Assembly (NCBI GenBank): GCA_016794345.1
Contig: JAEUKE010000248.1
Coordinates: forward strand, 1-64,000
Origin: Myxococcales bacterium
GTDB taxonomy: Bacteria; Myxococcota_A; Polyangia; Polyangiales; Polyangiaceae
Length of the DNA: 64,000 bases
Direction: 5' to 3'
Shown here: positions 1 through 8,713 of the stretch, one piece after another
Layout: every line of letters starts with the position of its first letter
Position numbering within the stretch: position 1 is the first letter of the stretch
Program-made: the position numbers and the translations under genes
Notes under the pieces: model-generated
The model's database searches: none
Told to the model about the DNA's origin: nothing
What the model saw: the letters and a program-made list of their open reading frames with translations, nothing else

Positions 1-270
1 CGCGTGCCGATGAGCATCACCTCGTCGCTCGGCCCCGGCGAAGGCCACGCCGACCGCGAGTTCCGCGAGGCGAGCCTCGTCTTCCACCCGGACATCAGCT
101 CGTTCGCGCCATTCGACACGTACCGCATCGCGCAGACCTACGCCTACGAGAAGGGGCAGCTCGAAGAGACCGTGAGCCTCGACAAGGGCTCGAGCCATTG
201 GGTGCGCAACAAAGAGAAGGCCACGCTCTTCGCGGCGCACACCTTCGACGCGCCGCCGACGAAGCGTTGA
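1..270 (+). CDS. C-terminal end of an unknown protein (5' truncated by window)
   Basis: The frame is open from the first base of the window and stops with TGA at 268-270, so this is the 3' end of a longer gene. The visible ~89 residues have no motif I recognise; they contain aromatic and charged residues in the pattern of a globular, soluble domain end (YRIAQTYAYEKGQLEE). An ATG at 10 or one at 4 exists in frame but there is no reason to prefer them over continuation upstream. Function unknown. Confidence 0.5.
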   Translation, partial: RVPMSITSSLGPGEGHADREFREASLVFHPDISSFAPFDTYRIAQTYAYEKGQLEETVSLDKGSSHWVRNKEKATLFAAHTFDAPPTKR

Positions 271-310
271 GCGAGCGGCTGGTGCGTGCGCGCGGCGGCG
301 CGAGCCCTCG

Positions 311-1291
311 CTAGCTCACGCCGCGCTGGTTCAAGAACGGCCCATAACGCCGGTCGCTGCCGCGGATGTGGCCGTTGAGCCAGGTGCGCAGGAAGAAGTA
401 GAGATCGGCGCCGAGCGGGCCGGCCCCGGCGTCGGCGGCGCGCGCGTAGACGTCGACCTGCTCCGCGAGCTTGCTGTGGGCGGCGCGGTGCGGCTCGAGC
501 TCGGGGAAGCCGTTGCGCGACAGCATCGTCTCCTCGAAGGCGAAGTGGATCTTCGTGTACTCGACGAGATCGCCGACGATCTCCTGGCGCAGCGCGGCCT
601 CGCGATCCTCGGTGGTTGCCTGCTGCAGCTCGTCGAGCAGCTCGAAGAGCTGCTTGTGCTGATCGTCCAGGGCGGTCACGCCGACGGAGAGCGAGTCGTC
701 CCACTCCAGGCGCGGGAGCTCGGCGCGGGCGGCGCGCACGCGGCCCTGGATGTCGAACCGCAGCCGGCCCTGGAAGCGCGTGGGCTCGATGTCCATCTGC
801 GCGAGTGTGTCGCGCGTGGCGTCCTCCGCGGCGGCGCTCATCACCGCGATCGCGGTGGCCAGCGTGCGCGCGAACGCGGTGTGCACGCGCATCGCCTCCT
901 CGGGCCCGAACGAGGCCATGACGCTCACGAGGAATATCTCTTCGACGCGACGAGCGCCCGCGAGGACCATCGCCGGTGGGACCCCGGCGGCCGCGTGCGC
1001 CAGGCCGACCATGCAGCACTCGCTCCAGAAGCCGGGCGCAGCCTTTCCGCTGAGCAGCTGCTCGAACCAGTTGGTGAGGCTGCTCTCACGCGCGTCTTTC
1101 TTCCCCTTGATGTGGGGCGCGGTCTTGGGGTTCGCGGCGAGCGCGTTGACGAAGTCTCGCGCGAGGCGCGGGGCCCACTTCGTCGTCGTCCCGGAGACCT
1201 GCGAGAGCACCGTCCAGTCCCGCTCGGTGTGCCCCGTCATCGAGGCGATGGCTCGCGCGTGCTCGCGCGCTTCTTCGGTGAGGTTCTTCAT
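311..1291 (-). CDS. Globin-coupled-sensor-like domain fused to bacteriohemerythrin
   Basis: 326 residues, two O2-binding folds in one chain. Residues ~1-170 look like a protoglobin/globin-coupled-sensor domain: all-helical, with a proximal-histidine-like motif VGLAHAAAGVPP (His99) that matches the F-helix pattern of that family. Residues ~195-320 are a bacteriohemerythrin: WDDSLSVGV, DDQH (His212), HFAFEE (His249, Glu253), His268, His272, WLNGHI (His308) and Asp313, the full set of seven di-iron ligands. There is no signal peptide and no membrane segment, so it should be cytosolic. It may sense or store O2/NO, or link heme-bound gas to a di-iron site; that is inference. It is transcribed alone; the upstream neighbour on the same strand starts 130 bases further on. 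Confidence 0.8.
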   Translation of the reverse strand: MKNLTEEAREHARAIASMTGHTERDWTVLSQVSGTTTKWAPRLARDFVNALAANPKTAPHIKGKKDARESSLTNWFEQLLSGKAAPGFWSECCMVGLAHAAAGVPPAMVLAGARRVEEIFLVSVMASFGPEEAMRVHTAFARTLATAIAVMSAAAEDATRDTLAQMDIEPTRFQGRLRFDIQGRVRAARAELPRLEWDDSLSVGVTALDDQHKQLFELLDELQQATTEDREAALRQEIVGDLVEYTKIHFAFEETMLSRNGFPELEPHRAAHSKLAEQVDVYARAADAGAGPLGADLYFFLRTWLNGHIRGSDRRYGPFLNQRGVS

Positions 1292-1419
1292 CGCGGCCGC
1301 CCTGGCTCGACCGGGGGGCGGGCGGTGTGTCGATACGTTGCGGGATGCACGGAGTGCAGACTAACCGAGATGCGGGACGTCCCGCTGCAGGCGATTGAGC
1401 GCCCGACGCGAGTCTCGGG

Positions 1420-1827
1420 TCAGGCGGTCGCGCGGGTCGAGCGGAACGCGAGGAAGCCGAACACCAGCGCGGCGACGAGCCCGCCGGCGGCGATCATCAT
1501 CTCCTGCTGCTGGATGTTGCTCATCGTGCGGATGTGCTCCGCGGAGCCCTTCGCCTCGGAGAGCGCGCTTTCGAACGCGGCGCGATCCTTCGGCGCGACC
1601 TGACCCTTGCTGTCGAACTTGGTGTTGGACAGCACGAGCTCCGCCTTCGCGGCTTGCTCCTTGGCTCGCTCGACGATCGCGCCGTGTTTCATCGACTCAG
1701 ACGTGAAGAGGCCCGCCACGCCGAGCGCGATCAGGACGAGCACGCCGAAGAGGATCGTGTTGGCGGTGATCCTGCGACGAGCGGGGACGGCAACGGGGCT
1801 CGTGTACATCGGCGGAGAGGTCATCAT
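1420..1827 (-). CDS. Small two-TM membrane protein, function unknown
   Basis: I chose the ATG at 1827 because an AAGGAG ribosome-binding site lies at 1835-1840 (minus strand), seven bases upstream; the longer frame to 1860 lacks this. The 135-residue product has a basic N-terminus followed by one hydrophobic helix (NTILFGVLVLIALGVAGLF), a ~70-residue polar, Lys/Glu/Ala-rich helical stretch, and a second hydrophobic helix near the C-terminus (MIAAGGLVAALVFGFLAF). The layout resembles a small membrane protein with an extracytoplasmic helical hairpin, like methyl-accepting sensor cores, but no family is recognisable. Confidence 0.65.
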   Translation of the reverse strand: MMTSPPMYTSPVAVPARRRITANTILFGVLVLIALGVAGLFTSESMKHGAIVERAKEQAAKAELVLSNTKFDSKGQVAPKDRAAFESALSEAKGSAEHIRTMSNIQQQEMMIAAGGLVAALVFGFLAFRSTRATA

Positions 1828-2055
1828 GGCGGGGCTCCTTTCGGCTGAGTGTCGAACCAAAGTACGTCGGCATCCGACATCTGCCCACTCGGGTTCCCGG
1901 GTGGCTCAAGTACTGGAAATCGCGCGACATGTGGCCGTCGCAGCGGACCTTCCTTGGTATTCCGAGCCCGCCGTCGTGCGGACGGCCCCGCAAGAGCGAT
2001 GGTACGTTCGGCTCGGATGGGGGCGGAACGGGAGCGGCAGCGGCGGCGCGCACGA

Positions 2056-2886
2056 ATGAAGGCCATGTTGGGCTTACTCGTCACGCTCTTCCTCGCCGGG
2101 CTTGGCTACTCCGCCATCGCCGAGCGCGACGATTCGCTCGAGCGCGTCCGGGACGGAGGTGTGCTCCGCATCGGGTACGCCGTCGAGGCGCCGTACGCGT
2201 TCGTCGACGCACAGGGAGAGGTCTCGGGGGAGGGGCCTTCGATCGCGCGCCACGTCGCCGCCGAGCTCGGCGTCCAGCGAGTCGTGTGGGTTCAGACCCG
2301 GTTCGATCAGCTCATCCCCGAGCTGGAGAGCGGGCGGTTCGACGTCGTCGCTGCTGGCATGTTCATCACGCCGGAGCGCAAGCACCGCGTCGCCTTCTCG
2401 CAGCCGACCTTCCGCGTGAGCCCGGGTCTGCTGGTTCGCGCTGACCGAGACGAAACGCCCTCTGACTGTCGGGAGGCGGCAACCCGCAGCGACCTCCGCA
2501 TTGCCGTGCTGGAAGGGGCAGTGGAGGGCAGCGCGCTACGAACATGTGGTCTCTCGACCGCGCAGCTCGTCCTGGTGCCCGATGCTCGGGCGGGCTTTGC
2601 GGCGGTGGCCACGGGGATGGCAGACGGTCTCGCGCTCTCCGCGCCCACGCTCCGCTGGATGGCCTCGGCGGATCTCGCGAGCCGGATGAAGGTCCGCCCC
2701 TTCCCGATGGGTGAGCCGCTGAGCCTCGGCGGTTTCGCGTTTCGTGCGAAGGACCGCGCGCTGCGCGAGGCGTGGAATGGCATCCTCGGGTCCTGGCTCG
2801 GCTCCCCCGAGCACCGCCGGATGGTCGAGGCCCTCGGGTTCTCGGCGGAGGAAGTCGTGGTCGGCGGGAGCAAGGTCACACCATGA
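2056..2886 (+). CDS. Family 3 extracellular solute-binding protein
   Basis: 276 residues starting at ATG 2056, which gives a short N-terminal hydrophobic segment (MLGLLVTLFLAGLGYSAIA) fitting a signal peptide or anchor. The rest is a typical SBP_bac_3 domain: VLRIGYAVEAPYAFVD at the start, FDQLIPELESGRFDVVAAGM and ITPERKHRVAFSQP, the family's hinge and ligand-loop motifs, closest in pattern to ectoine/amino-acid binding proteins. No ABC permease or ATPase gene is nearby. Instead the stop codon overlaps the start of a hybrid histidine kinase (ATGA at 2883-2886), so it probably serves as the periplasmic ligand sensor of that kinase rather than as a transporter subunit. Confidence 0.8.
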   Translation: MKAMLGLLVTLFLAGLGYSAIAERDDSLERVRDGGVLRIGYAVEAPYAFVDAQGEVSGEGPSIARHVAAELGVQRVVWVQTRFDQLIPELESGRFDVVAAGMFITPERKHRVAFSQPTFRVSPGLLVRADRDETPSDCREAATRSDLRIAVLEGAVEGSALRTCGLSTAQLVLVPDARAGFAAVATGMADGLALSAPTLRWMASADLASRMKVRPFPMGEPLSLGGFAFRAKDRALREAWNGILGSWLGSPEHRRMVEALGFSAEEVVVGGSKVTP

Positions 2887-4997
2887 GACACGGGCGCAGC
2901 GGTCTGCAGCGACAGGTCTTCGCGACGGCGCTCACGGCGTTGGTCGCCTTCGCCGTCCTCTCGGGGCTGCACATCGGCCAGCGCCGGACGCGAGACGCCG
3001 AGGCCACCCTGCTCGCCGGCTTCCGCACGGCGCGTCTCGACGTCGCGACGGGCTTCGCTGGGTACCTCGGGGGTCGCTTCGACGACTCCCCGTTTGACCG
3101 CGCGCAGGCCCGCGCGCTCCTCGAGCAAGGCCTGGACGAGCTCGAGTCCGGCGATCTACCCAGCTCCCCCGAGCACGGCGAGCTGGACGAGACGATCCAC
3201 GAGGTCCGTCGAGTCTTGCGCGAGCTGGATGTTGCGCCGGGCAGCCCCGAGCTGAGCGTCGCGCTCCGCGTGGCGGTCGGTCACCTCGAAGCGACCGCGG
3301 GCCGGATCGATGCGAACGCCGAGGTGACCGCGCAGCGCACTAGCGCTCGGCAGGACACGATCTTTCTCTCGACGCTCTGCGCTTCGTGTCTCCTCCTCGG
3401 TCTCGCGCTCGTCCTGCTACACCGGTCCTCGACACACGTGCTGATGGCGGAGACGGCACGGGACGAGGCGAACGCTGAGCGAGAAGCGAGCCGGGAGAGG
3501 GAGCTGGAGTCGGCGGAGCTGCTCCGGGCGGTCGTTGATGGCGTGACCGACGCCATCTTCGCGAAGGACGCCGATGGCCGCTATCGCATGGTCAACGCCG
3601 CCGCGGCGCGCATCGTCGGCCGCTCGGTAGAGGAGCTCTTGGGGCAACACGACCGCGACCTCTGGGACGAAAAGAGCGCGCGCGCGATCCTCGAGCACGA
3701 CAAGCTGGTGGCGGACTCTCGCGCGCCGTCGACGCGAGAGGAGACCCTCACGGTCGGCGGCGAGCGACACGTGTTCCTGTCGACGAAGGCGCCGCGCCTG
3801 GATGGGACGGGCAAGGTCATCGGACTGATCGGGATCTCGCGCGACATCACCCAGCGCCTCCGGCTGGAGGAGAAGATCCGTGAGGCGCAGAAGATGGAGG
3901 CGATCGGCAGGCTCGCCGGCGGGGTGGCCCACGACTTCAACAACATCCTCACCGTCATCGACGGCAACGCGGAGCTGCTCCTCGACGAGCCGGGAAGCGA
4001 GGCCCTGGTGCGCGAGTTGGTGGGCGAGATCGCCGACGGTGGGCGGCGGGCGAGCGCGCTGACGGCGCAGCTTCTCGCGTACAGCCGCAAGGCCGTCATC
4101 GCGCCGCGCGCGCTCGACCTCAACGAGGCCGTCCGCGGTTCCGAGCGGCTGCTTCGTCGCCTGCTCGGCGAAGACATCACGTTCAAGGTCTCGCTTGCGG
4201 CAAAGCCCCTTGTGGTGACGATCGACCCGTCACTGCTCGATCAAGTGGTCATGAACCTCGGCGCGAACGCCCGCGACGCGATGCCTTTCGGGGGCACGCT
4301 CGAGATCGCGACGGCCGCGGTCTCGATCGAGGACGGGCCGCGTGCGGGAGTCTGGGCGGAGCTGTGCGTCTCCGACACCGGAGAGGGCGTGAGCGCGGAG
4401 ACGCTCCCGCACATCTTCGAACCGTTCTTCACCACGAAGGGGATCGGGAAGGGTACGGGCCTCGGCCTCTCGATGATCGACGGGATCGTCGCTCAAGCAG
4501 GTGGCTTCATCGAGGTCGAGAGTCAGCCCGGCAAGGGGACGACGTTTCTCGTCCGGCTCCCGCCGGCACCGGTCGAGAAACCGGAGTCGGACGCCATGAA
4601 GGCGCGCGCGCGGCCCGCCGGCGGCAACGAGGTCATCCTGCTCGTCGAGGACGACGAGGGCGTCCGAGGGCTGGCGAAGCGTGTACTGTCGCGGCATGGG
4701 TACCGCGTCCTCGCCGCCGCCAACGGCGATGAGGCCGAGGAGATCGCGCGCTCCCACGCGGGGGCAATCGACATGCTCCTGACCGACGTGGTGCTGCCGA
4801 GTTTGAGTGGGCGGGAGGTCGCCGACCGCTTGCGGAGCCAGCGACCCTCCATTCGGGTGATGTTCATGAGCGGCTACACGGACGACTCCGTTCTGCTCCA
4901 CGGCGTGGCCATCGGCCGCGACCCGCTCCTGAACAAGCCCTTCACCGCCGCCGCGCTGGTGGAGAAGGTGCGCGAGGTGCTGGGCGAGACGAGGTGA
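2883..4997 (+). CDS. Hybrid sensor histidine kinase (TM-sensor-TM-PAS-HisKA-HATPase-REC)
   Basis: 704 residues; start overlaps the upstream stop by four bases, so translation is coupled. Order: TM helix ~11-29, periplasmic helical region ~30-158, second TM ~161-180, PAS domain ~210-325 (VVDGVTDAIFAKDADGRYRM), HisKA with phosphorylatable His350 in VAHDFNNIL, HATPase with N-box NLGANARDAM (458-467), DTGEGV (498-503) and GKGTGLGLS (522-530), and a C-terminal receiver (~582-704) with Asp635 in LLTDVVLP and the conserved NKPF lysine. It likely detects ligand through the partner binding protein encoded immediately upstream. The output is unclear because no response regulator with a DNA-binding domain is adjacent. 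Confidence 0.92.
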   Translation: MRHGRSGLQRQVFATALTALVAFAVLSGLHIGQRRTRDAEATLLAGFRTARLDVATGFAGYLGGRFDDSPFDRAQARALLEQGLDELESGDLPSSPEHGELDETIHEVRRVLRELDVAPGSPELSVALRVAVGHLEATAGRIDANAEVTAQRTSARQDTIFLSTLCASCLLLGLALVLLHRSSTHVLMAETARDEANAEREASRERELESAELLRAVVDGVTDAIFAKDADGRYRMVNAAAARIVGRSVEELLGQHDRDLWDEKSARAILEHDKLVADSRAPSTREETLTVGGERHVFLSTKAPRLDGTGKVIGLIGISRDITQRLRLEEKIREAQKMEAIGRLAGGVAHDFNNILTVIDGNAELLLDEPGSEALVRELVGEIADGGRRASALTAQLLAYSRKAVIAPRALDLNEAVRGSERLLRRLLGEDITFKVSLAAKPLVVTIDPSLLDQVVMNLGANARDAMPFGGTLEIATAAVSIEDGPRAGVWAELCVSDTGEGVSAETLPHIFEPFFTTKGIGKGTGLGLSMIDGIVAQAGGFIEVESQPGKGTTFLVRLPPAPVEKPESDAMKARARPAGGNEVILLVEDDEGVRGLAKRVLSRHGYRVLAAANGDEAEEIARSHAGAIDMLLTDVVLPSLSGREVADRLRSQRPSIRVMFMSGYTDDSVLLHGVAIGRDPLLNKPFTAAALVEKVREVLGETR

Positions 4998-5112
4998 GCG
5001 GGGCGGGGCTGCTGGGCCTCCTTCCAAACGCCTCATTCTTGAGCACCTTACACCCGAAAAATCCGCACGAAATCGACAGATCGGGCGGCCGCGATGCGCG
5101 TCAGAGCGGGCC

Positions 5113-5760
5113 ATGAGAACCCTGTCGATCGCCGTCACGCTGCTCCTCGCCGCCTGCCAACCCGCGCCCTTCGAGACGACGCCGCACAAGGAGGACGACT
5201 CGTCGGACGGAGAGCAGGACGGTCGGCCCGAGCGCGACCAAAACGATGACAAGAATGTCAGCATGCGCAAGGTTGGTGCTCACGGCCCGTTCGCCTCGCT
5301 CGAGGCCGTCTGCGGTGGTGAGACGCCGCGTTGCCGTCCCGCCGAGCCGGTCGCGGTAAAGGGCGGTGGCGAGGTGCTGGCCGTCGCCACCTTCCAGGAC
5401 GGCGCGTTCGAGACCGGCCTGGCCATCCAGACGGCGAAGGGCTGGTACATCGATCACGAGCCCGGGCAGGGCCCGATGTGGAGCCACCACTCGCCGCACT
5501 CCACCTTCTTCGATCTCGAGCGGATGAGCGTGAAGCCCGACGGCGTCTCGCTTCTCGTGACGCGGGGCATGTCGAGCTTCATCGGCGGCATGGGCAATCG
5601 CGGAAGCTCACGCAACCTCCAGATCGCGCGGCGCACCTGCCGCGTGCGCGACGGCGCCGTGGTGTGCGAGGAGACCGCGCCGCTCTACGAGCGGAGCTGC
5701 CAGACGCCGATGGAGGAGGGCGGCGCAGAGGTTTGCAGCGAGACGGGGAAGAAGCCGTGA
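5113..5760 (+). CDS. Secreted lipoprotein, unknown function
   Basis: 215 residues with a short signal peptide and lipobox LLAAC (lipidated Cys15), followed by an acidic, disordered linker (~20-50) and a folded C-terminal part with paired cysteines (CGGETPRC, TCRVRDGAVVCEE, SCQ, VCSE), as expected outside the cytoplasm. No family is recognised. It is monocistronic: 115 bases separate it from the kinase gene, and the next gene is on the other strand. Confidence 0.65.
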   Translation: MRTLSIAVTLLLAACQPAPFETTPHKEDDSSDGEQDGRPERDQNDDKNVSMRKVGAHGPFASLEAVCGGETPRCRPAEPVAVKGGGEVLAVATFQDGAFETGLAIQTAKGWYIDHEPGQGPMWSHHSPHSTFFDLERMSVKPDGVSLLVTRGMSSFIGGMGNRGSSRNLQIARRTCRVRDGAVVCEETAPLYERSCQTPMEEGGAEVCSETGKKP

Positions 5761-5788
5761 GCGAGAGCGCGCCAGCGCCGCTTGGTCG

Positions 5789-8476
5789 CTAGATCTTCTT
5801 CGCCGCGTCCAGCACGAGGCCGACGGCCTTGCCGGCAGCCTCGGCGAAGTCGGCCCAGGAGTTTTTCTGGACCTCCCGCACGACGTCGTCCTCCTGCAGG
5901 ACCTTCTCGATGAGCTTCTGCTTGGTCGCGGCGTCGAGCTTCTTCATCTCAGGGTCGGTCTCGATCGCGTCCTCGAAGCCCTTCTTCACCACGCCGCCCC
6001 AATGGGAGGTGACGGCGTCGCGGTTCTTCATGAGCCACTCCGCCAGCATGACGCCCCCGCGATTGAAGAGGATGTCCTCCTTCGCGTCGCGTGAGAGGTC
6101 CTTCAGGGTGAAGAGGCTCTGGATGGGGCTCGAGCGGCTCTTCAGCTCGTAGAGGACACCCTTCACGTCGAGCCATTTGGCGCTGGTTCCGTCCAGCCGC
6201 TGGTGGGCGTTGAAGAACATGTGCCAGACCTTGTCGCGATAGCCGGCGAAGTCGTAGCTCTTCGTCGCGGGACCGCGCTGCTGGACCCACATGAAGGTAC
6301 CGCCGCTCGCGGCCTTCTGCGCGCGCACGCTCGCCGTCACGATGAGGCACGCCTCCTTGAAGTCTCCCTTCGACTCGACGAGCGCGTGATAAAACGCCTT
6401 CGCGACGGCTTCGCTGAGCGAGGTCGCGTCCGGCAGGACGACGAGGTTCAGGTAGTTGATGTGCCGAGCGATCTTCGCCTCGGCCTTCACCGACTTCACG
6501 GCGCTCCGGAGGTCTTCGAAGGGGCTCGTCCATCCGTCCGACCCGGGCGTGAGGAAGGTGAACGCCGCCGGGTCTGCGATCTCCGACACGTCCGCAGCGG
6601 CCACCCAGGCGGTCGTCGGCGTGCCCTTGAGATCGAACGTGACCTGGTACCACCAGTCGCTGACGACCTTCTTCTTGTCGAGCACGGCGGTCAGCGGCGT
6701 GTGCCGCGTCATGACGGCGACCTGTTTGGAGGAAGGGTCGGGCTTCTCGAAGGCGGCGGCAGCCGACACGACCACGGTTGCGGCGGGGAGCTTGTCGTCG
6801 AACGCGCGAGCGATCGGCGCCGGCTTGGGCGCGAGCGCGAGCTTGGTGGGCAAGAGCCGCGTGAGCAACGCGAGCAGCCGCGCGACGAACCCGTCCGGCG
6901 AGCCGAAGGAAGCAGCCTTGCCGCCAGGCGCGGCGGCCGCCCGCAAGAGCAGCTCGTGGCTGCCCCCACCGGAGAGCTGGACGAGGACGGCGGCCTCGGT
7001 GTCGCTCTTTCGCGCCACCGACAGCCGCTCGATGCGGAGCGAGCCAAACGTGAGGGGCGACGAGATCTCACGGATGTGTCCCGCCGACTGCATCGTCACG
7101 TTCGTGTGGAGCGTGGGCGGGCCGTCCACCGTGGTTCGGACGGTGTTGACCGGACCCTCACCCTCGTAGACGAGCTCCGCGCTGCCCATCGCCTTGCCGC
7201 TGAGGGCGAGGACTTCCACCGCGAGCTCGGCCGCGCTCGCCTTCTTCACCGCCACGTGGCCGGCTCGTCCTCCAGGGCCTACCGCCTCCACTACCGACCC
7301 CGCCGCGAAGGGAAAGAAGTGCGCCCACGGCCGGTCCGTCGCGGTGCTGAAGCTCTTCGTGGTGGCCGCCTTGGTGAGCTTCGCCTTCTTGGCGACCTTC
7401 TTCGCCATGTCCTCCCAATCGGCGGCGAAGGCCTTGGTCCACTCTGCGCTCACGAGCGCGCCGACCTCCGTCGGCCGCGTGGGCGCAGCCTCCGCGATGT
7501 TCCGGCCGTCGAGCTTGAGCTTCTCGTTCGCGCGGAGATAGACGCCATAGACGGCCTCGCGGATCGCGTCTTTCGCGTGTTTGACGAACTCGGCGCGGTT
7601 GGCTGCGTCGATCGTGTAGCCGCCGTCTTGCATCTTCTTCTCGAGATCGTCGACGACGGTCGTGTCCCACGCGACCGCGTAGTGCTTCAGGAACGATCTG
7701 CCGTTCGCGCCCTTGCCGTCGACGGCGCGAAACTCGCGGAGGGTGAAGTTGTCCACCGTGTCGCCGACCTCCGTGTGGCCCCACACGCTCGCCGTCTTGA
7801 GCCCCGCCGCCAGGAGCGCGTCGCGCATGGCGCCCGCGAAGGAGTCGGCGCCGGCGTCGTTGAAGGTCGTCGTCTTCCAGCCCTCCGCTTCGCTGACACC
7901 GCGACAGACGGAGCAGCCGAAGAGGATGATCTTCACGTCGTCGCTGAAGTGTGGCGCCAGCTTGGTCATGAGCGTGGGCAGGTCCTTCGTGCGGATCCCA
8001 CCGGCAATCCCGACGCCGCCCTCCCAGCCGTGGGTGAAGAGCGCGAGGGTTCGGACCTTCGTCGACGCGCTCGCGCCGCCGCAGACGGCCTCGAGCGCGG
8101 CCGTGAGCTTGGGGATGACGACGGTGAGCGCGCTCTCTCCCTTGACCGATTGTCCGAAGAGCAGCTTGCTGCCGTCGAGGACGTCGCCCTTCGCGCCGAT
8201 GCCGTCCTCCGCGGCGGACCACAGATCCCCACGCGTCTTGAAGTAGCTGGAGTCCGCGTTCCAGAGCGCGAAGGCGACGCCGCTCGGGAACCTGGCGTTG
8301 AGCGCGGCCTTGTCGACAGCCTTCCCTGTCAGGGTGCTGAGCGAGAGCGCGACCCTGATCGGTGCAGCATTGGCTGCGCGCGAGAGCTGTCGAGCCGCCG
8401 CGGGGGCGTCCGTCTTCGACGCGCCCCGTCGTCGCTTCAGCAGCTGGGCCTCGATTGCAATGACGCGATTCTGCAT
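5789..8476 (-). CDS. Large caspase-like (DUF4347-type) protein with SH3-like domain
   Basis: I start at ATG 8476 (AGGGG six to ten bases upstream; MQNRVIAIEAQLLKRRRG is a plausible amphipathic, basic N-terminus), giving 895 residues; the frame is open 120 bases further but reads like non-coding sequence. Residues ~140-235 carry the caspase-hemoglobinase-fold signature: LALFTHGWEGG (His149) and IILFGCSVCRG (Cys188), with WGH at ~234, close to DUF4347/CHAT-type His-Cys dyads. Residues ~565-632 resemble a bacterial SH3 domain (WWYQV...TTAWVAAADV). The C-terminal ~230 residues are helical and unassigned. There is no signal peptide. It is divergent from the S8-protease operon that starts at 8714, suggesting a shared system of proteases. 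The peptidase activity is inferred from two motifs only. Confidence 0.6.
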   Translation of the reverse strand: MQNRVIAIEAQLLKRRRGASKTDAPAAARQLSRAANAAPIRVALSLSTLTGKAVDKAALNARFPSGVAFALWNADSSYFKTRGDLWSAAEDGIGAKGDVLDGSKLLFGQSVKGESALTVVIPKLTAALEAVCGGASASTKVRTLALFTHGWEGGVGIAGGIRTKDLPTLMTKLAPHFSDDVKIILFGCSVCRGVSEAEGWKTTTFNDAGADSFAGAMRDALLAAGLKTASVWGHTEVGDTVDNFTLREFRAVDGKGANGRSFLKHYAVAWDTTVVDDLEKKMQDGGYTIDAANRAEFVKHAKDAIREAVYGVYLRANEKLKLDGRNIAEAAPTRPTEVGALVSAEWTKAFAADWEDMAKKVAKKAKLTKAATTKSFSTATDRPWAHFFPFAAGSVVEAVGPGGRAGHVAVKKASAAELAVEVLALSGKAMGSAELVYEGEGPVNTVRTTVDGPPTLHTNVTMQSAGHIREISSPLTFGSLRIERLSVARKSDTEAAVLVQLSGGGSHELLLRAAAAPGGKAASFGSPDGFVARLLALLTRLLPTKLALAPKPAPIARAFDDKLPAATVVVSAAAAFEKPDPSSKQVAVMTRHTPLTAVLDKKKVVSDWWYQVTFDLKGTPTTAWVAAADVSEIADPAAFTFLTPGSDGWTSPFEDLRSAVKSVKAEAKIARHINYLNLVVLPDATSLSEAVAKAFYHALVESKGDFKEACLIVTASVRAQKAASGGTFMWVQQRGPATKSYDFAGYRDKVWHMFFNAHQRLDGTSAKWLDVKGVLYELKSRSSPIQSLFTLKDLSRDAKEDILFNRGGVMLAEWLMKNRDAVTSHWGGVVKKGFEDAIETDPEMKKLDAATKQKLIEKVLQEDDVVREVQKNSWADFAEAAGKAVGLVLDAAKKI

Positions 8477-8713
8477 GTGCCCCTGATCCTCTCGGCCGAT
8501 GAGGAGCGGCCGTTCGTGCCCCGTCGATAACGACGCAGATCGACTCGTGCCCCCGTCTGCGCCGCCCATAGAACCGACTCGTGTCGGGTACGTCAATGCG
8601 AAAGCGAATGCAGCCGACGCAATGGCTGGGGCCGCCAGGCCTGGTCAGACTCCGCCAGGGTGTGCGTGGGTGGATGTTCAGCAAAATGACGAAGATGAAA
8701 TTTCTGTCGACAG
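8477..8713. promoter_or_regulatory. Divergent intergenic region between caspase-like and S8-protease genes
   Basis: 237 bases with no gene. It must hold the promoters of both divergent transcription units. A ten-base palindrome CCAGGCCTGG lies at 8635-8644, and the last 40 bases before the S8 gene are the most AT-rich of the neighbourhood (around 8680-8705). I cannot identify a confident -35/-10 pair. Confidence 0.35.

Noticed and set aside
6203..8530. Long open frame (775 codons) antisense to the caspase-like gene
   Set aside because: GC-rich shadow of the real gene; composition is Arg/Glu/Leu-rich, no start or motif. Similar frames (for example 368-1603, 21025-22434, 31568-33055, 53824-55539) were rejected for the same reason.
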